Position numbers and translations under genes: made by a program
NCBI GenBank assembly: GCA_014529385.2
Contig: CM043959.1
Span: 63,315,753-63,379,752 of the forward strand
DNA length: 64,000 nucleotides
Direction: 5' to 3'
DNA from: Adiantum capillus-veneris
Lineage: Eukaryota; Streptophyta; Polypodiopsida; Polypodiales; Pteridaceae
Notes under the pieces: generated by a model
Database searches by the model: none
Seen by the model: only the letters and a program-made list of their open reading frames with translations
Told to the model about the DNA's origin: nothing
Shown here: piece by piece, positions 32,695-46,640 of the stretch
How positions within the stretch are numbered: the stretch's first letter is position 1
Layout of the letters: each line of letters begins with the position of its first letter

Positions 32695-33320
32695 TACCAC
32701 ATCATAATCCCGAGCTACCAATTATTACCAAAAATCCTAGAAGCCACCAAAAAAGCATTGTAAGAAGCTACCCTGAAACCTTAAAAGTACCAATACATTC
32801 AAAGTAGTGTCATTACGAAAGAACCATAAACTACCAAAGGGAGTGCCTAAATAGTACCAAATGCTACTAGTTAGTACCAAAAACATTACAAATACAGCAA
32901 AGTCCACCAATAAACTACCCAAAAGCAACCAAAACTACCAAAGGAACATTGCTAGATCCACTCCAGAAACTACCAAAACATTACCAAAAACTACCAAAAC
33001 CTACGTGTAAGGATTTAGTGGTACTAGCAACACAACCAGAACTACCAAAATGGCAGATTTATTAGACTACTAAACTACTAAAAACAACATGATAGAAGAT
33101 ACCAAAACAAGAAAGTATATCCAAAAAAACCCAAAAGATACCAGTATGGACAAAAAGTACCAAAATAACATAGAGAAAATTCAAAAAATCCACGTGGACC
33201 TAGCAATCTACCTAGAATATGCAACTGCAATACAGAAGCAAAACCACCAAATTCTGTCAAACTAGCAAAGCAAAATTTATAGATACTAAAAAGTTGCATG
33301 CACTACCAAAACCACTTTCT
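32695..33320. repeat. TACCAAAA-rich degenerate repeat region
   Basis: Dozens of (c/g)taccaaaa or ctaccaaa motifs at irregular 10-30-bp spacing (aaactaccaaaacattacca, aaaactaccaaaacctac). This is the same core as the GTACCAAA arrays at 7-20 kb but without a clear period. A perfect 20-bp duplication (agggtcgtttgttgtcgcat twice, 33350-33389) follows. No gene. Confidence 0.6.
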
Positions 33321-33503
33321 TAAGACATGATAGAATAGGAAAGTTGACTAGGGTCGTTTGTTGTCGCATAGGGTCGTTTGTTGTCGCATGGCATCTTTCA
33401 AAAGAATAGGAGCGTGTAGACTTCACAATGATTTCCCCACAATATGGAGGGGCTTGATATACCTTATGGAAGAGGAACCTACAATCTTCAAGGAGTCTTG
33501 GGT

Positions 33504-35340
<1,837 letters not shown>

Positions 35341-36260
35341 TTTTCGTCCGATAAAATTTTTTGATCCAGAAGGCACTTTCTGGGGCATTTTTGAAGGCGT
35401 TAACGTGGGATTTTGAAAAAGTGATGTATGAAGCGATTGAAGCCTGCGTTATAAGGAACAACTTTGGTTCTTTGAGTCTTTAGAGATTTTGATGTTTTGA
35501 TGCTTGTTGAAGGCGAAAGATTAAGAAAAAAGTTGGATTTGCTGTTTTTGCATCATTTTTGTAGAAAATGCTGTTTTGCAGGTTGATTTTCAGCAAATCG
35601 GAGCAGGCTATGGAAATTTTCCATCACATAGCCGTCGAAGAGCGCAGCGAAGGAAATAAGATTGTATGAGACGGACTTGGGCTGTTTTGGCTCCGTTTGG
35701 GAGTTATGTTCAGTTGAAGACAACTCAAAAAAAAAAAAACAAAAAAAAACTAACCTCTACGGATCGCTTCGCGATCACGTTTTTTTTACCTTGTTCTCGC
35801 AGGTATATTGGCGCGCAAGTCGAGTCGACCGAACGCCAAAAATAGAAAAGCGGCTATTTTAAGAGGTCACACGCTTTTGGAGGAGAATAGAAGGACGGGT
35901 GGTGCGTTTTGGGGAAATTCACCATTCTCTCTGCAAGTGCGAGTGCGAGTGCGAGTGCGAGTGAGACGCTGCATGCAAGCGAACTGAAGCTCGGGGGTGG
36001 TCGGGAGGTTCGAGCTCCGTACAACGGAGTGCGCCCATATATATATTCAATTGCTCCTCTGTTGTATCAAACACTATCAATACAAAGATTTCTTCCTCTA
36101 TTTTGTTGTCTATCGCTATTATTCGGTTCCCGTGACACCAGAGAATCTTTGATCAAAAGTTGATTCTTGGAGCAAGAAACCCTTCATGCAAGGGCTCACA
36201 AAACAAAAATTTTCTACCATGTTGTCCATAGGCGACAAAGATGCCAGGCAGTTTTGGGAT
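35341..36260 (+). other. promoter- or LTR-like stretch, unassigned
   Basis: Contains a TATA-like catatatatatattc at 36036-36048, a hexamer repeat (GAGTGC)n at 35937-35962 and A-runs at 35728-35748. Downstream a short frame (MLSIGDKDARQFWDHLQQK, from 36221) could be a gag start. No second LTR copy or PBS was found, so the nature stays open. Confidence 0.25.
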
Positions 36261-37148
36261 CATCTGCAACAAAAAAATGATGGAACTTCTTCCGATGAAT
36301 CACCAATGATTATAGCTAAATATGATGAACCCTCTGATGGATAGACAAAGTGACTAGATGATGCATCACCCCTTCTTAGCAAGTCTACAATTGATTTCAA
36401 GGAGGAGGGAAAATGTTTTTTGATTTTGTTAGTGTTCGATGAAGCCATGCACTTGCTTCACTAGCACACTGGTAACCCTTATTTGAACTCATTCATCCGT
36501 ACTAGGAGATACACACAAGAAATGTCAGTGTATGGTGTGTGTATGTTGGTGTGCATTGGTGCATCATTGCAAGTAAATACTGCTACAGATAAGGCATGGG
36601 ATGACCTCTCTCACAGGGTGGCCAAGGGTGCGGGTGCCATCAACCTAGCCCTACCAATACGGTCACCTGTCACATAATATAATTCATAGAACCATTGATA
36701 GCAGTTCTTCAAGCCTACAAGATTGTTTGAGGACATAGTGAACCCCAAGTGGTATGTGAGATATGGAAGGCCTTTGTGGTGTGTGTAGTTCAAGAGTGAC
36801 ATGGAGGGCCAAGAGGGCTTAGATGATGAAGCACATTGAATTAGGATGATTTGAGAAGGAAGTCAATCCACATGGTTTTTTTGGTGGAGAGAGATAGAGA
36901 GAGAGAGTCAATTATATATAGAGAGTGGTAAGCTACAAGGAAGGAGATGTCGAGAGAGGGAGAGATGTATTACCTATGAGAGTATAGAGAGAGACAAAAA
37001 TCCTAGAGAGAGTGGATAAATCAAGACTTAGAGAGAGAAAGATAAAAGGAAAGAGAGTGAATAAGAGAGAGATACAAGGTCTAAATAGAAAATAGAAAAT
37101 TGAAATGCAGAAAAACATGGTGGCAGGAAGCTATGACTGTTGGCGGCG

Positions 37149-37151
<3 letters not shown>

Positions 37152-37193
<42 letters not shown>

Positions 37194-37304
37194 TCTCTCT
37201 CTCTCTCTCTTTGTGTGTGTGTGTGTGTCTCAAGGCATTGTAGTAGCTCTCTTAAATGTTTTATTTTCTCCTCTGTATCCATCTTTTTCTTAATCTATCC
37301 ACAC

Positions 37305-37392
<88 letters not shown>
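37152..37392. repeat. (CT)n ... (GA)n pair in inverted orientation
   Basis: (CT)n at 37152-37210 followed by (GT)n to 37229, a ~80-bp spacer, then (GA)n at 37311-37392. A transcript could fold back through a ~55-80-bp stem. Confidence 0.85.
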
Positions 37393-37397
<5 letters not shown>

Positions 37398-37775
37398 CAT
37401 TCAAGGTGGCACTTTATACACATAGCTAAGAAAATTTGAATATTTTGAATAAAATGTAGAAGTTGTCAGTAGGTAGCGCCATTAGAAAAAAATAAAATGA
37501 AAAGGAAGTCAAGAGCCTCTTAAATGAGAGGATCCAATAATAAATTTCAATGCTTCACAGAGTTAAATGCCGTAAAAAAAGTAACAAAAACAAATATAAA
37601 TGTCTAGCTTTCGACTTCATTAAGGCTTGTTTTAGAAAGTTACAAAATAGAAATTGCATAATTTTGTGAATGTGTTAGGGAACTTAACTAGTGTTTTTGA
37701 AAATTCTCTGTGCAATGTTGAATTCAACCAGCTTTGTTACATAGAAACTTATTGATTGATTGGTGGGTGTGTGTG

Positions 37776-37777
<2 letters not shown>

Positions 37778-37860
<83 letters not shown>
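37778..37860. repeat. (GA)n microsatellite, 83 bp
   Basis: Pure GA run, preceded by (GT)n at 37767-37776. Confidence 0.97.
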
Positions 37861-37863
<3 letters not shown>

Positions 37864-37984
37864 TTGATGCTAATTCGGTCTCTACTATAAAGGTCAAGAC
37901 CATATCTAGCAAGCAAGGAGTTAATTAACCTACTGACTAGTATTCTGGGCTAAGGCCTCAAGAAAGTGGTTAAGATTACCCTAT

Positions 37985-38862
37985 GATGAATCCTCATCAC
38001 AGAGTACTGCTTCCCTCACAATCCTTTGAAGTTGAAGAGAGTTCTCTCTCAAAGCCTCACCACCATCAACACCCAACAACTTCACAATCACTCTCTCTAC
38101 CTCCTCTTTCTTCAAGGAGGGTGCCCTCAACTGTGAGCTCCCTCTTGAAGCTGAGCGCCACTCGCCAAACATCCATTATGTATTTCAATTTCATTTGCTG
38201 CTCTAAGAGCCCGACATGCCAAGCAAGCATTGGAACACCACCACTAGTCCCTTCGAGAATGGAGTTCCATCCGTAGTGCGTGAGGAATTCAGTGACACTT
38301 TGATTCGATAGAACTAGTAGTAACTGAGGAGCCCATGACACAACCAATCCTCTATGCCTAGTTCTCTCTTTGAAGCCTTGTAGATGTGCAAGGGTTGCTC
38401 TATCCACATCCACTCGGAGAACCGAGAAGAATGGATGTCCACTTTCCTCCACTCCGGTGGAAACTTCTTCCACCTACAACAAAGTCATTGTAGACAACAT
38501 CATCATCATCATTATGAGACTAAGAGACATCATCATTATCATCATTAACTTTGTCGTTGATTACAACATCATCATCAATGCCATCATGAAAATTTAATTT
38601 TTCTACTGCCAAGTGACCTAGGTTACCAACTGATATGTACAACGCAAATCGATCCTCCTGCTTGTATAGCCACTCTTGGAAGCCCATATCCTCGGTCCAG
38701 AGGCTTGTCCCCATCGCCGGTGCCATATGCATTTGTCCAGAGAAGAATGCAGGTGGAAGAAACGGTCCCACCGGCCAAAACTTGGCCCCATGCACTCTTG
38801 AAACACATGCACGGCCTCTGTGTCGAGCTCATAAGCGGTGTTCCCAAGTCACCATTTTGCTG
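37985..38862 (-). pseudogene. UDP-glycosyltransferase (UGT, GT1 family) C-terminal half
   Basis: Minus-strand pieces in order: ELDTEAVHVFQECMG (about 38847-38800), FWPVGPFLPPAFF, EWLYKQEDRFALYISVGNLG, then FFSVLRVD, RTRHRGLVVSWAPQ and the PSPG box WAPQ...FLTHYGWNSILEG...GVPMLAW...EQQ (about 38330-38200). After a frameshift near 38110-38130 comes SLKKEEVERVIVKLLG, the UGT C-terminal helix region. A ~113-bp gtagaa...tgtag stretch (about 38605-38490) fits an intron between GHLA and VEEVSTG. In the PSPG box His-Cys-Gly-Trp is His-Tyr-Gly-Trp and the usual Pro after AW is His. The N-terminal acceptor-binding half is missing. The family transfers sugar from UDP-sugars to small molecules in the cytosol; this copy is dead. 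Confidence 0.82.
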
Positions 38863-39004
38863 ATATGTAGAAAAGTTTAACACATCAATGAAGAAATCAT
38901 TCCTTAAAGAACAAGCTAAAGCTCACGTTGGCATTCTAAAACAAAATGAGAAAAAATTACATTACCCCATCTATTTTTACTATTGACTAGTAAGGCCTTC
39001 GACC

Positions 39005-39005
39005 A

Positions 39006-39074
<69 letters not shown>
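39005..39074. repeat. (CT)n microsatellite, ~70 bp
   Basis: CT run with one TTT interruption near its start. Confidence 0.95.
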
Positions 39075-39079
<5 letters not shown>

Positions 39080-39769
39080 CATTGTGTAGTCGGAGCCACA
39101 GGGAACACTACAGGTTGAAGCAACCCTCTCGTTTTGTCATTGTGTAGTCCGAGCCACGGGGAACACTACCGGTTAAAGCAATTTCAACTGCCACATGTGC
39201 AAGGGGGGTGAATCCCTCCCCTTTTTATAATAGTATAGATGAGTCAATTCTTGTTGCGAAATCTAAGACTTTACTTTCATTTTCCCTTCCTTGGATTGCT
39301 GACGCCCCAACAGATCACCTGCAATGAGCCTGCCAATGGCACAAATCAACAGACAACCTCCCCTCCTTGAGATGCAGATGCTTGGTGTGGCATGATGCAC
39401 TCTTGAACTATTCTAGGAGCTGTCTTGGATTGTGGGAATACCCTTCAACTACGAGAGTGGTGCACTAATTCCACCCTAAAACTGTTGGAGCCAGCATGGA
39501 GCTATGTGTTATGGGCACAACGGAATGCATGCACAATTTTCACCTTATGAGCCATGGCTTGTTGCACTTTGAAACTACGGAATGAAGGGGGTACTTAAAG
39601 ACCGCCCCACTTTCTTCCATGTAATTTTGACCATGGTTACTACTTTTCTCTCACCAATTCATTGACCTCAAAACTTATCATCATCAGTTGTGCACCTTCA
39701 CTATCCCATCTGCTTTGCTTCTCTAGCAAGCATATCTTATTTTCCCCTTTATGCTCCCCCTTTTTCTCA

Positions 39770-39774
<5 letters not shown>

Positions 39775-39864
<90 letters not shown>
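39775..39864. repeat. (CT)n microsatellite, ~90 bp
   Basis: Pure CT run ending in CCCCCC. Confidence 0.96.
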
Positions 39865-39866
<2 letters not shown>

Positions 39867-40822
39867 CCCAGCACCTGCAACATCTCAAGCAAAAGGGTTT
39901 AAATCCCATCACCTGCAATAGCAGCGAATGATCATGCATGGCGCATTAGTATAATGCAGAGTAGCCAGTATGGGCATGATCTTGACAGCCTACTACAATG
40001 GTTTCTTGGGGAGATCACTATGCGGGATGAGTGGGCAAGCCATTGCGCAAATCATGGACATAGTGGTGTAGTTAGTGGCTTGCCTGAAGGATCGGGACTC
40101 TTTTGCAACATTCTACAAAAGGACATTGGCTGGTAGGCTTTTGTTAAACACGTGTATGATTGGTCATGAGTGCGCTTTCCTCACGTGTATAGAGATGACC
40201 AAGATAACACGGATGCACCTGTGAGATAGAAGTGCTACATCCACACGGTGAGAGAGAAGAGAGGAGAAGAGAGAAGAAATACACAAGCACTAGGTGCAAT
40301 CTCCCCCCATGCAAGAGTGAGAATTTCCCTCTTGCACGTATTTTATTTATAGATTCTTCAATGCTAAAAAATGAATACACATTGGTCGGCTGGCACAAAT
40401 GATGCTCCTAATGAGCACTTGAGTAATAATGTACATATCCCTTATCCATAATATACTCCGGGATTGGAAAAGAAATTGCCCTTAGTTTTGCGAGGTACAA
40501 AATTGGTGGGGTCAAGTGTGAGGTACAAGATGCTAGGTACATGCCTGATCCATAGCACAATGAGTAATTGAAAACCAAAAGAGTAACAATGATTAGTAGG
40601 AAGAAATTTAAAAGTGTAAAAATGTGTAACATGCGTATGGTGTCATGGGAGTGTTGAAAACAAAGTAAATGTGCATAGATGCAGAGTGCAATATTGGTCA
40701 GAAATGTGGTTTCAAATAGATCACCATTTGTTAACCTTCCAGCTTTCCATACCAATCCATCATATCCTTTCATATCAATCCATACCAAATGTTGTCGTCC
40801 AGTTCCACATATAATGTAACTA

Positions 40823-41030
40823 TGGAGAGTCTTGCCTCACTAGGCGTAGGCACTCTAGTACACATGTATCGACATCCAAAAATTTCCATGATAGTATTGC
40901 AAAGTGGAGAGTCCTACCTCACGAGGCGTAGGCACTCTAGTACACATGTCAATAACCATAAGTATCCATAACATGGTGTGGAGCAGAGAGTCCTACCCTC
41001 TTTAGGTGTAGGAGCTTTAACATGTGGACA
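40823..41030. repeat. ~80-bp tandem repeat, three copies
   Basis: tggagagtcttgcctcac at 40823, tggagagtcctacctcac at 40905 and cagagagtcctaccctc at 40984, each followed by aggcgtaggcactctagtac (or a close variant) and acatgt. Confidence 0.8.
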
Positions 41031-41658
41031 AATTTTTCCAGTCCAATGCAGTCTAACCAATAAGATCCTTTCTATAACAATGCACAATGTCTCAACTAGT
41101 GTGGTGGGAGAAATTTCAAATTACTAGAAGGAAAATAGTGTTTCTCATGTATGAATCTTGCTAATACAAAGTGAAGAGGATAGTGAGAGTTGTTAAGGTT
41201 AGTCATGACACAAGTTAGCCATCTAGTATTACATAGAAAGAGCAACTAACTAGGGGTAATTGAAATGATTTTTTCTAGAAGGATATTATCAAAATGTATG
41301 AAGAAATTGCATATCATAAGATTCTTTGATATGATAGCCTTGTATTTAACTCTATGTGCAGAGGTACTTCTGAAAGACAAAGCACTAAAACATTTGATGT
41401 ATCAGGGTGGGTTCATTGTCTTATCTATGCACTCAATGCTTTGGAATATGCTCAGCAGATTGATTGATTTCTTATGAAAGCCCTCAATGGGGAGCATCGA
41501 TGTCAAGCTACCTGTTTATTATCTATGTATGTCCTTCTTGCATATATTTATGACAATGGAATCGTGGTTCAACGCTTTTTGGTCATGCCTGTTGGTACTA
41601 TGGAGGGTAATATAAACCTGGGGTGCAAATGGATGTCTACAATCAAATGTAATATTGA

Positions 41659-42630
41659 TTGGGAGACCGAGAGTATCACAGCGCAAAAACCAACTCAAAA
41701 CCTCTTCATAACACAAAAAACAACAAAATATTGTCAATCCAAAAAGTCACAACATCCTTGCCAGTAGCACAACTCTCTAGAGATTCAACTTACATGGCTA
41801 TGACAAACAATGCTACATCAAAGGCTCCACCTGATCTGACCAAGGGCACATATCAATGGATCCCCAAGGTATTGTTATCGGACCACCCTATGGTTCAAGT
41901 TAATTCACAAAGGAAACCTCAAAGGAAGGTGTGCACTCAAGTTAAGAAGGTGAAAACCAAATCATGTCGGATTCCTAAACAACTTTTAGAAGCCCAAGGC
42001 TACTATGATGGAAATTATCAAATTTGGGTACCTAAACATAAATCGTGTCCTTCCCTATCCACTAAAAAACCATGCGAGTCAAACCTTGTGATTCCAAAGC
42101 CGATGGAAGACCTTGGAAAGGGAAAGATCACAGAATGATACACACCTATTCCAGAGCTAGTTTGGGTTCCAAGGCAAAACCAATCTATTCGGCTCTGCTC
42201 AAGAAAGGGGGAGTTCCATGGAGCTTCTAGCTCCTCATGTAATGCATCCATAGAGGTAAAATATTCTACACAACCTCCACCTACCATAGGCAGCCTCCAT
42301 GAAGCTACAAAAGATTCGACACCTCCCATTGTTCAATTATTACCTGATGCACTACTTCAAGTTCGTTCATGGGAGAGTACCTTACCACCCTTGTAGCTCG
42401 ATGAGGCACCCAAGGTAATAGAGAACTATTGGCTAAAATCCTCACCTATCACCTATGGGAAAAACTGGTTCCAAAAGGTGATGACATCCTTTGAAAGTAT
42501 GATCTACCCAAGGAAGAGGGGAGTCTTCATTCACGTCAGCCTATTGAATTATTTTCCTCTTACCCTTCTTTCCCTGACCCTTGATCTTTCCAATTTTAGG
42601 GATTGTATATATACAAATATATAGTAACTA
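41659..42630 (+). pseudogene. unknown ORF with WIPK/WVPK repeats, two in-frame stops
   Basis: One frame stays open from 41659 to about 42628 apart from TGA at 42136-42138 and TAG at 42394-42396, about 320 codons. It is basic, and rich in Lys, Pro and Ser. It repeats a short motif: YQWIPKVLL, CRIPKQLLEAQGYYDGNYQ, IWVPKHKS and LVWVPRQNQ. I have the impression of similar 'WVPK' repeats in plant retroelement-derived proteins, but cannot name a family. Pseudogene status rests on the two stops. Confidence 0.4.
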
Positions 42631-44430
42631 ATCACCCTAGTTAAAAAAAAAACAAAATAAAAACAAAAATAGTAAAGAGCAAGAGCAATTAGTAAACAAG
42701 TGTGCACAATACAGATGTCAGATTAGGTACACTGAAACAAAAACCTATGTCATCAAACACCTAACCATCCTCTATTTGTGTTCATAGATATGGTTGATTC
42801 TTACGAATATTCTTTTTACCTTTTCCAAATAATGCATTTATGTTATCCTCATATTTCCTGTGAATGGGTTTCGATTGAAACACTCGCTTGTGAGAGAAAT
42901 GTTGAGGAGTTAGAATGGTTGGTCTACCTCTTGACTATTCTACATGGAAGAGGACAAGGACGATAATGGTGATTGGACAAACACGACACACGGCCTTACC
43001 GAAGAGGATTGCACCTACCTTGATGATGAGGATGGAGGATTAGCCGTAGAGCTACCGACCAAGCTCTCCAACCTCCACTTACTTTGATCCTCATCACTCA
43101 AGTGATGGAGGGTAGGTAGGATTAGTACAATAGGAGTGTTTCTATTTTAGATTTTAGTGATTATCAAAGTTTTTTTTCCCACTGATGTGCCTCTAGAAGC
43201 TGGATGTTTGGTGGTGACTATTGTGCAGTTTGTGACTACATAAGGATGCCTTCGAAGGACAACGATAATGGATGTTTACATGTTACAACGGATGTTCTGC
43301 TTTTATCTATGCTTTCCACAGTTACATGTTTGCATCTTGTCATTTGAGTTTCTAACAATGCATAAAATTTATGAAGTTGTGACATTTCCAGTTTAGATGC
43401 TATAATTGTTTCAAACTTCTTGTACCTTGTTCTTCTCTTTGAGTTTGGGCTATTAGTTGACTTTAAGTAGGTATCAGGACCTTACGCTAAACTAGGTCAC
43501 TTAATTGTCGACTTTAATTCCTAAATAGTCTATTAATTGTAGTAACTTTAGTAATGTTTTAGGCTATGAAGATATAGTTCTCTCTAGCTTAATCCACCTA
43601 AGTGTGACTTTTGTTGTGGAAGTCCATGTGTTAAGCTCGTATTTGAGACCTTGAGTCTCCCAGCTAGTTTATGCTCAAGCTAGTATTTGAGACATCGAGT
43701 CTCCCAGCTACTGGTATTTGAGACCTTGAGTCCCCCAACTACTTGTAGTAACTATGAAAACAACAAAAAAGAAAAAAAAAGAGAAAAGAGAAAGCAAATA
43801 GCACAAAATTCCTTGTCTTTTATGTTGATCATGCTTAAGTGGTATAAGTGACAAGATCACTAGTCTTTAGACTCTGACAAGCATTCGTAGGGTTTACTCT
43901 TTAGGCGACATTTTTTAATTAATGTTGGTCAATCTAGTACTTACTTTAGCCCTAGCTCTTGTGTCTCTTATAGTCAACCTAATAGACCTTAACTCAATTG
44001 TATTTCATTCAGGTACTACTCTTGTTCGCACGCCTGCACATGCTGCCTTTGATGTTTCACAATGTTCTTTTTCTTTTGCTACAGGTACTCCTATCGTGGA
44101 TCCTGATGCTGTAATTTTATATTCCGAGGATGGAATCTACATCAAGAAGGGGGGCATGTTAACCATCGGTGTCCACTTCTAGTAGTCATAGGTTGAGATT
44201 GTCGGTCCAATAGGAAAAGGGTAAGAGTGATTGCCTATGAGAGCCGCACTCTAACTAGAACATTCAAGTGTTAGTTGGCTAAGCATGGGCACCGATGTGT
44301 GAGAGGGCGAGCTTATATAAAATTCACATAAACCTAAAAATCACTTATTCTCTTATTTGTGCAATTGAAGAGTGCTCTTACTCCATCTGCATCTTCTTCT
44401 TCATCTCCTTGTGTGTGTGTGTGTGTATGC
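42631..44430. other. anonymous DNA
   Basis: No gene recognised. A short repeat gtatttgagacc(t/a)tcgagtc occurs three times at about 43640-43740. A plus-strand frame 43922-44182 begins with a hydrophobic stretch and ends near a G-run (aagaaggggggcatg, 44143-44157) that could be a polypurine tract, but no LTR was found beside it. Confidence 0.4.
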
Positions 44431-44546
<116 letters not shown>

Positions 44547-44637
44547 TCGAGCATTGCGAAGGCACGACGAGGAATCCTCCACGAAGGCAAGCATAGGGCG
44601 GTGAGTGACACACCCTTGCTCTCTTGAGCTTGCTAGA

Positions 44638-45169
44638 TTAATATGGTTGTGTTCTTTCAGCCATTCGTGGCTCGTACACAGTGTACAGCAAGTCCCTTGC
44701 TTTGACATGTGCGACAGATGCACACACACCACCTTCCTCCTCATGTTGTTCTTCCTGCTTATACTCCTCTTTAGTATCATCTTGCTTACGGATCTGATCC
44801 ATAATGGCTTGATTTACCAAGGTTGTATTATATTCAGTGATCTTATCTTGCAGATCACTCCGAATAGACTTATGGAGTGCCTTCAAATTATCCATATTCA
44901 GGGTTAGTTTTCTTTGTGGATTGAGAATATCAGCAAGGTTACTGTATATATATCTCTCTGCAAGGGAATCCTTTAACATAGTGTTCATTGGTAGATGTTC
45001 GTTGAAATCTGCAAGCTTTCTACGTAACAGAGTTTTAAATCTGTCAGCATCTCTCAAAGCATCTTCCTTCTCTTCATTCAGCGCCAATTTTTGGTTTCTA
45101 GTTTCAGCGTCTTTGTCTGCAGCGCCTTAATTCTTTGAGTTGGCTGATTCTCAGCAATAGCATTCCTAA
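44638..45169 (-). pseudogene. unrecognised coiled-coil frame, part downstream of the CACTA insertion
   Basis: The minus strand reads AIAENQPTQRIKALQTKTLK right at the CACTA border. After a one-base shift it continues LNEEKEDALRDADRFKTLLR and SDLQDKITEYNTTLVNQAIM, ending at 44638. It is Lys/Glu/Leu-rich with heptad-like spacing, so a coiled coil is likely. It is the continuation of the frame at 52906-54250 once the CACTA element is taken out. I do not recognise the family. Confidence 0.5.
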
Positions 45170-45420
45170 CACTACAAGAGGTTGTGTGCACTTGTGACAT
45201 TTTTAGCGACAAAAATACATTGGGTTTTTATACTCTTCGACGTCGCTAATAGCGTTTCTACGAGAACATCGCTATGAGCGTTGCTAAAATCTTTGCTATA
45301 TGCCTCTCTATAATTGTTGCTATATAGCAACGCATATACCAACACTTATAGCAATGCTTACAGGCTACGTATAGCGATGCTCATAGCGACGTTGCAGAGC
45401 CTTATATAGCGATGTCCGAG
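45170..45420. repeat. CACTA left terminal and sub-terminal repeats
   Basis: TIR CACTACAAGAGG, then clustered TAGCGACG/AGCAACGC-type motifs in both orientations. In this superfamily such motifs are the binding sites of the TNPA protein. Confidence 0.85.
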
Positions 45421-46129
45421 AGTAAAAACTTTTGGTGGTAGGGCATTGAATGCCCTACCACCCATCAACCATATTGAATGTTTCAATAATAGAGTAAACC
45501 TAAATGAATCCAAGATAAGCCCAGTTCCACCTTTGAAAGAAATTGCAAGGTATAGACCCAAAGTAGTCACCCACAAGACAATATAGCCATTAACTCCATC
45601 ATCCATAGTATTGTTTGCAGAATAAAGATACAAAATTGACAGTTACAACACCATTGTCATTATTGAGAAAATATACATGGTTTTCCAATAGCTACAAAAA
45701 GACGTATACACATGATCTTATTATACATATGCTATGACAAAAGGAAACTAGTGCTATCTAGCTACAGCTAGACTGATGTCGTCTAATCAGATGTCTCATC
45801 GCATCCAAGCAGCGTATCTGTTGATGTTGCAAAAAAAAAAAACAATAATACAGCTTTCTCTAAGTATAAATATATAATTTACAAAACAATACAACAAATA
45901 GAAAAGAGAAAACCCTAATACTAACCATGCCGCCGTGAGAACTCAGAATGTCCATCAGGCCGTTTAAGCCCTTTTTGCCTGTGTACTTGCGCTCGTACGA
46001 TGTGGGGTCACGTCCTGTCATCAACCATTGTTCAAAACATATAAAGAATCCATTATGCTAGAATTTAAAAGTACAAATAGACGTAACTATCAAACCTAAA
46101 GATCAATGTAAAAACACTTACAAAATAGG

Positions 46130-46640
46130 CCTCAAATGATGCTCACTCACCGCTCCCCAAGTGGTGCGAGCTCCCTGCCTCTACTCGCGCTTTGGGTGCC
46201 TTCTTTTGTGGCTTCCACTTGTCAGGATTCTCGTGTGCTGTTCGCTCCACATTCTTCCAGTCTTCTTTGGCCAGTCAATGTGGTATGTTCCACCCATGCT
46301 TTATTGATTTTTGCACTTTAGAACGCTTGTGCTTGCAGTATTCACGCATTCAAACCTTCATCAGGTCTTCATTGAAGCGGTCATCCCGTGTTGACATAAG
46401 AAACTTTTCATGCAGCATGCTGATGACTCTCTCTTTTAACTCACTTGGTACTTCACTCTAGGTGTTTAGTATGTAGTGTCTAAACACCTGAGAGCAAAGA
46501 CAGTGTATGTGAGAGATCACCTTCTTGCCTTCATCATCCAAGATGATGCCGTCGCTGAAGTGGATGGAGTACGACAAGCCCTCTCGCCTGTGACGCAGGA
46601 ACCTGGGTGTCCCGGCAGGGGTTCTCTAGAGGCATGTCGA
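46130..46640 (-). pseudogene. TNPA-like (PF03004-type) second transposase gene of the CACTA element
   Basis: The minus strand encodes LSYSIHFSDGIILDDEGKKV, then after a stop SEVPSELKERVISMLHEKFL, and EDWKNVERTAHENPDKWKPQ near 46200. A conserved-position helix, the 'dW..l......s..f' block and the spacing fit the plant Ptta/En/Spm transposase family. Frame shifts and stops (near 46455, 46345 and 46290) disable it. TNPA-type proteins bind the sub-terminal repeats and help excision. Confidence 0.6.

Larger units (their letters stand above)
36261..37984. other. anonymous DNA with inverted CT/GA microsatellites
   Basis: A short plus-strand frame 36483-36677 (ATDKAWDDLSHRVAKGAGAI) and NPKWYVRYGRPLWC just after it hint at a broken protein I do not recognise. 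GAGAGA-rich at 36890-37070. (CT)n 37152-37210, (GA)n 37311-37392 and (GA)n 37778-37860 follow. Confidence 0.4.
38880..41640. other. anonymous DNA with microsatellites and short tandem duplications
   Basis: No gene recognised. It contains (CT)n at 39005-39074, a ~60-bp direct duplication at about 39075-39190 (tgtcattgtgtagtc and gggaacactac in both), (CT)n at 39775-39864 and a ~80-bp repeat x3 at 40823-41030. Confidence 0.5.

Noticed and set aside
35341-36260. Complete LTR element near 36 kb
   Set aside because: TATA-like and leader-like features only; no paired LTR, PBS or coding domain could be found.
36933-37118. Hydrophobic minus-strand frame (possible membrane protein)
   Set aside because: Composition derives from a GAGAGA-rich stretch read on the opposite strand; no other support.
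38370-38597. Isoleucine-run plus-strand frame
   Set aside because: Caused by a catcat/atcatc simple stretch antisense to the UGT intron.
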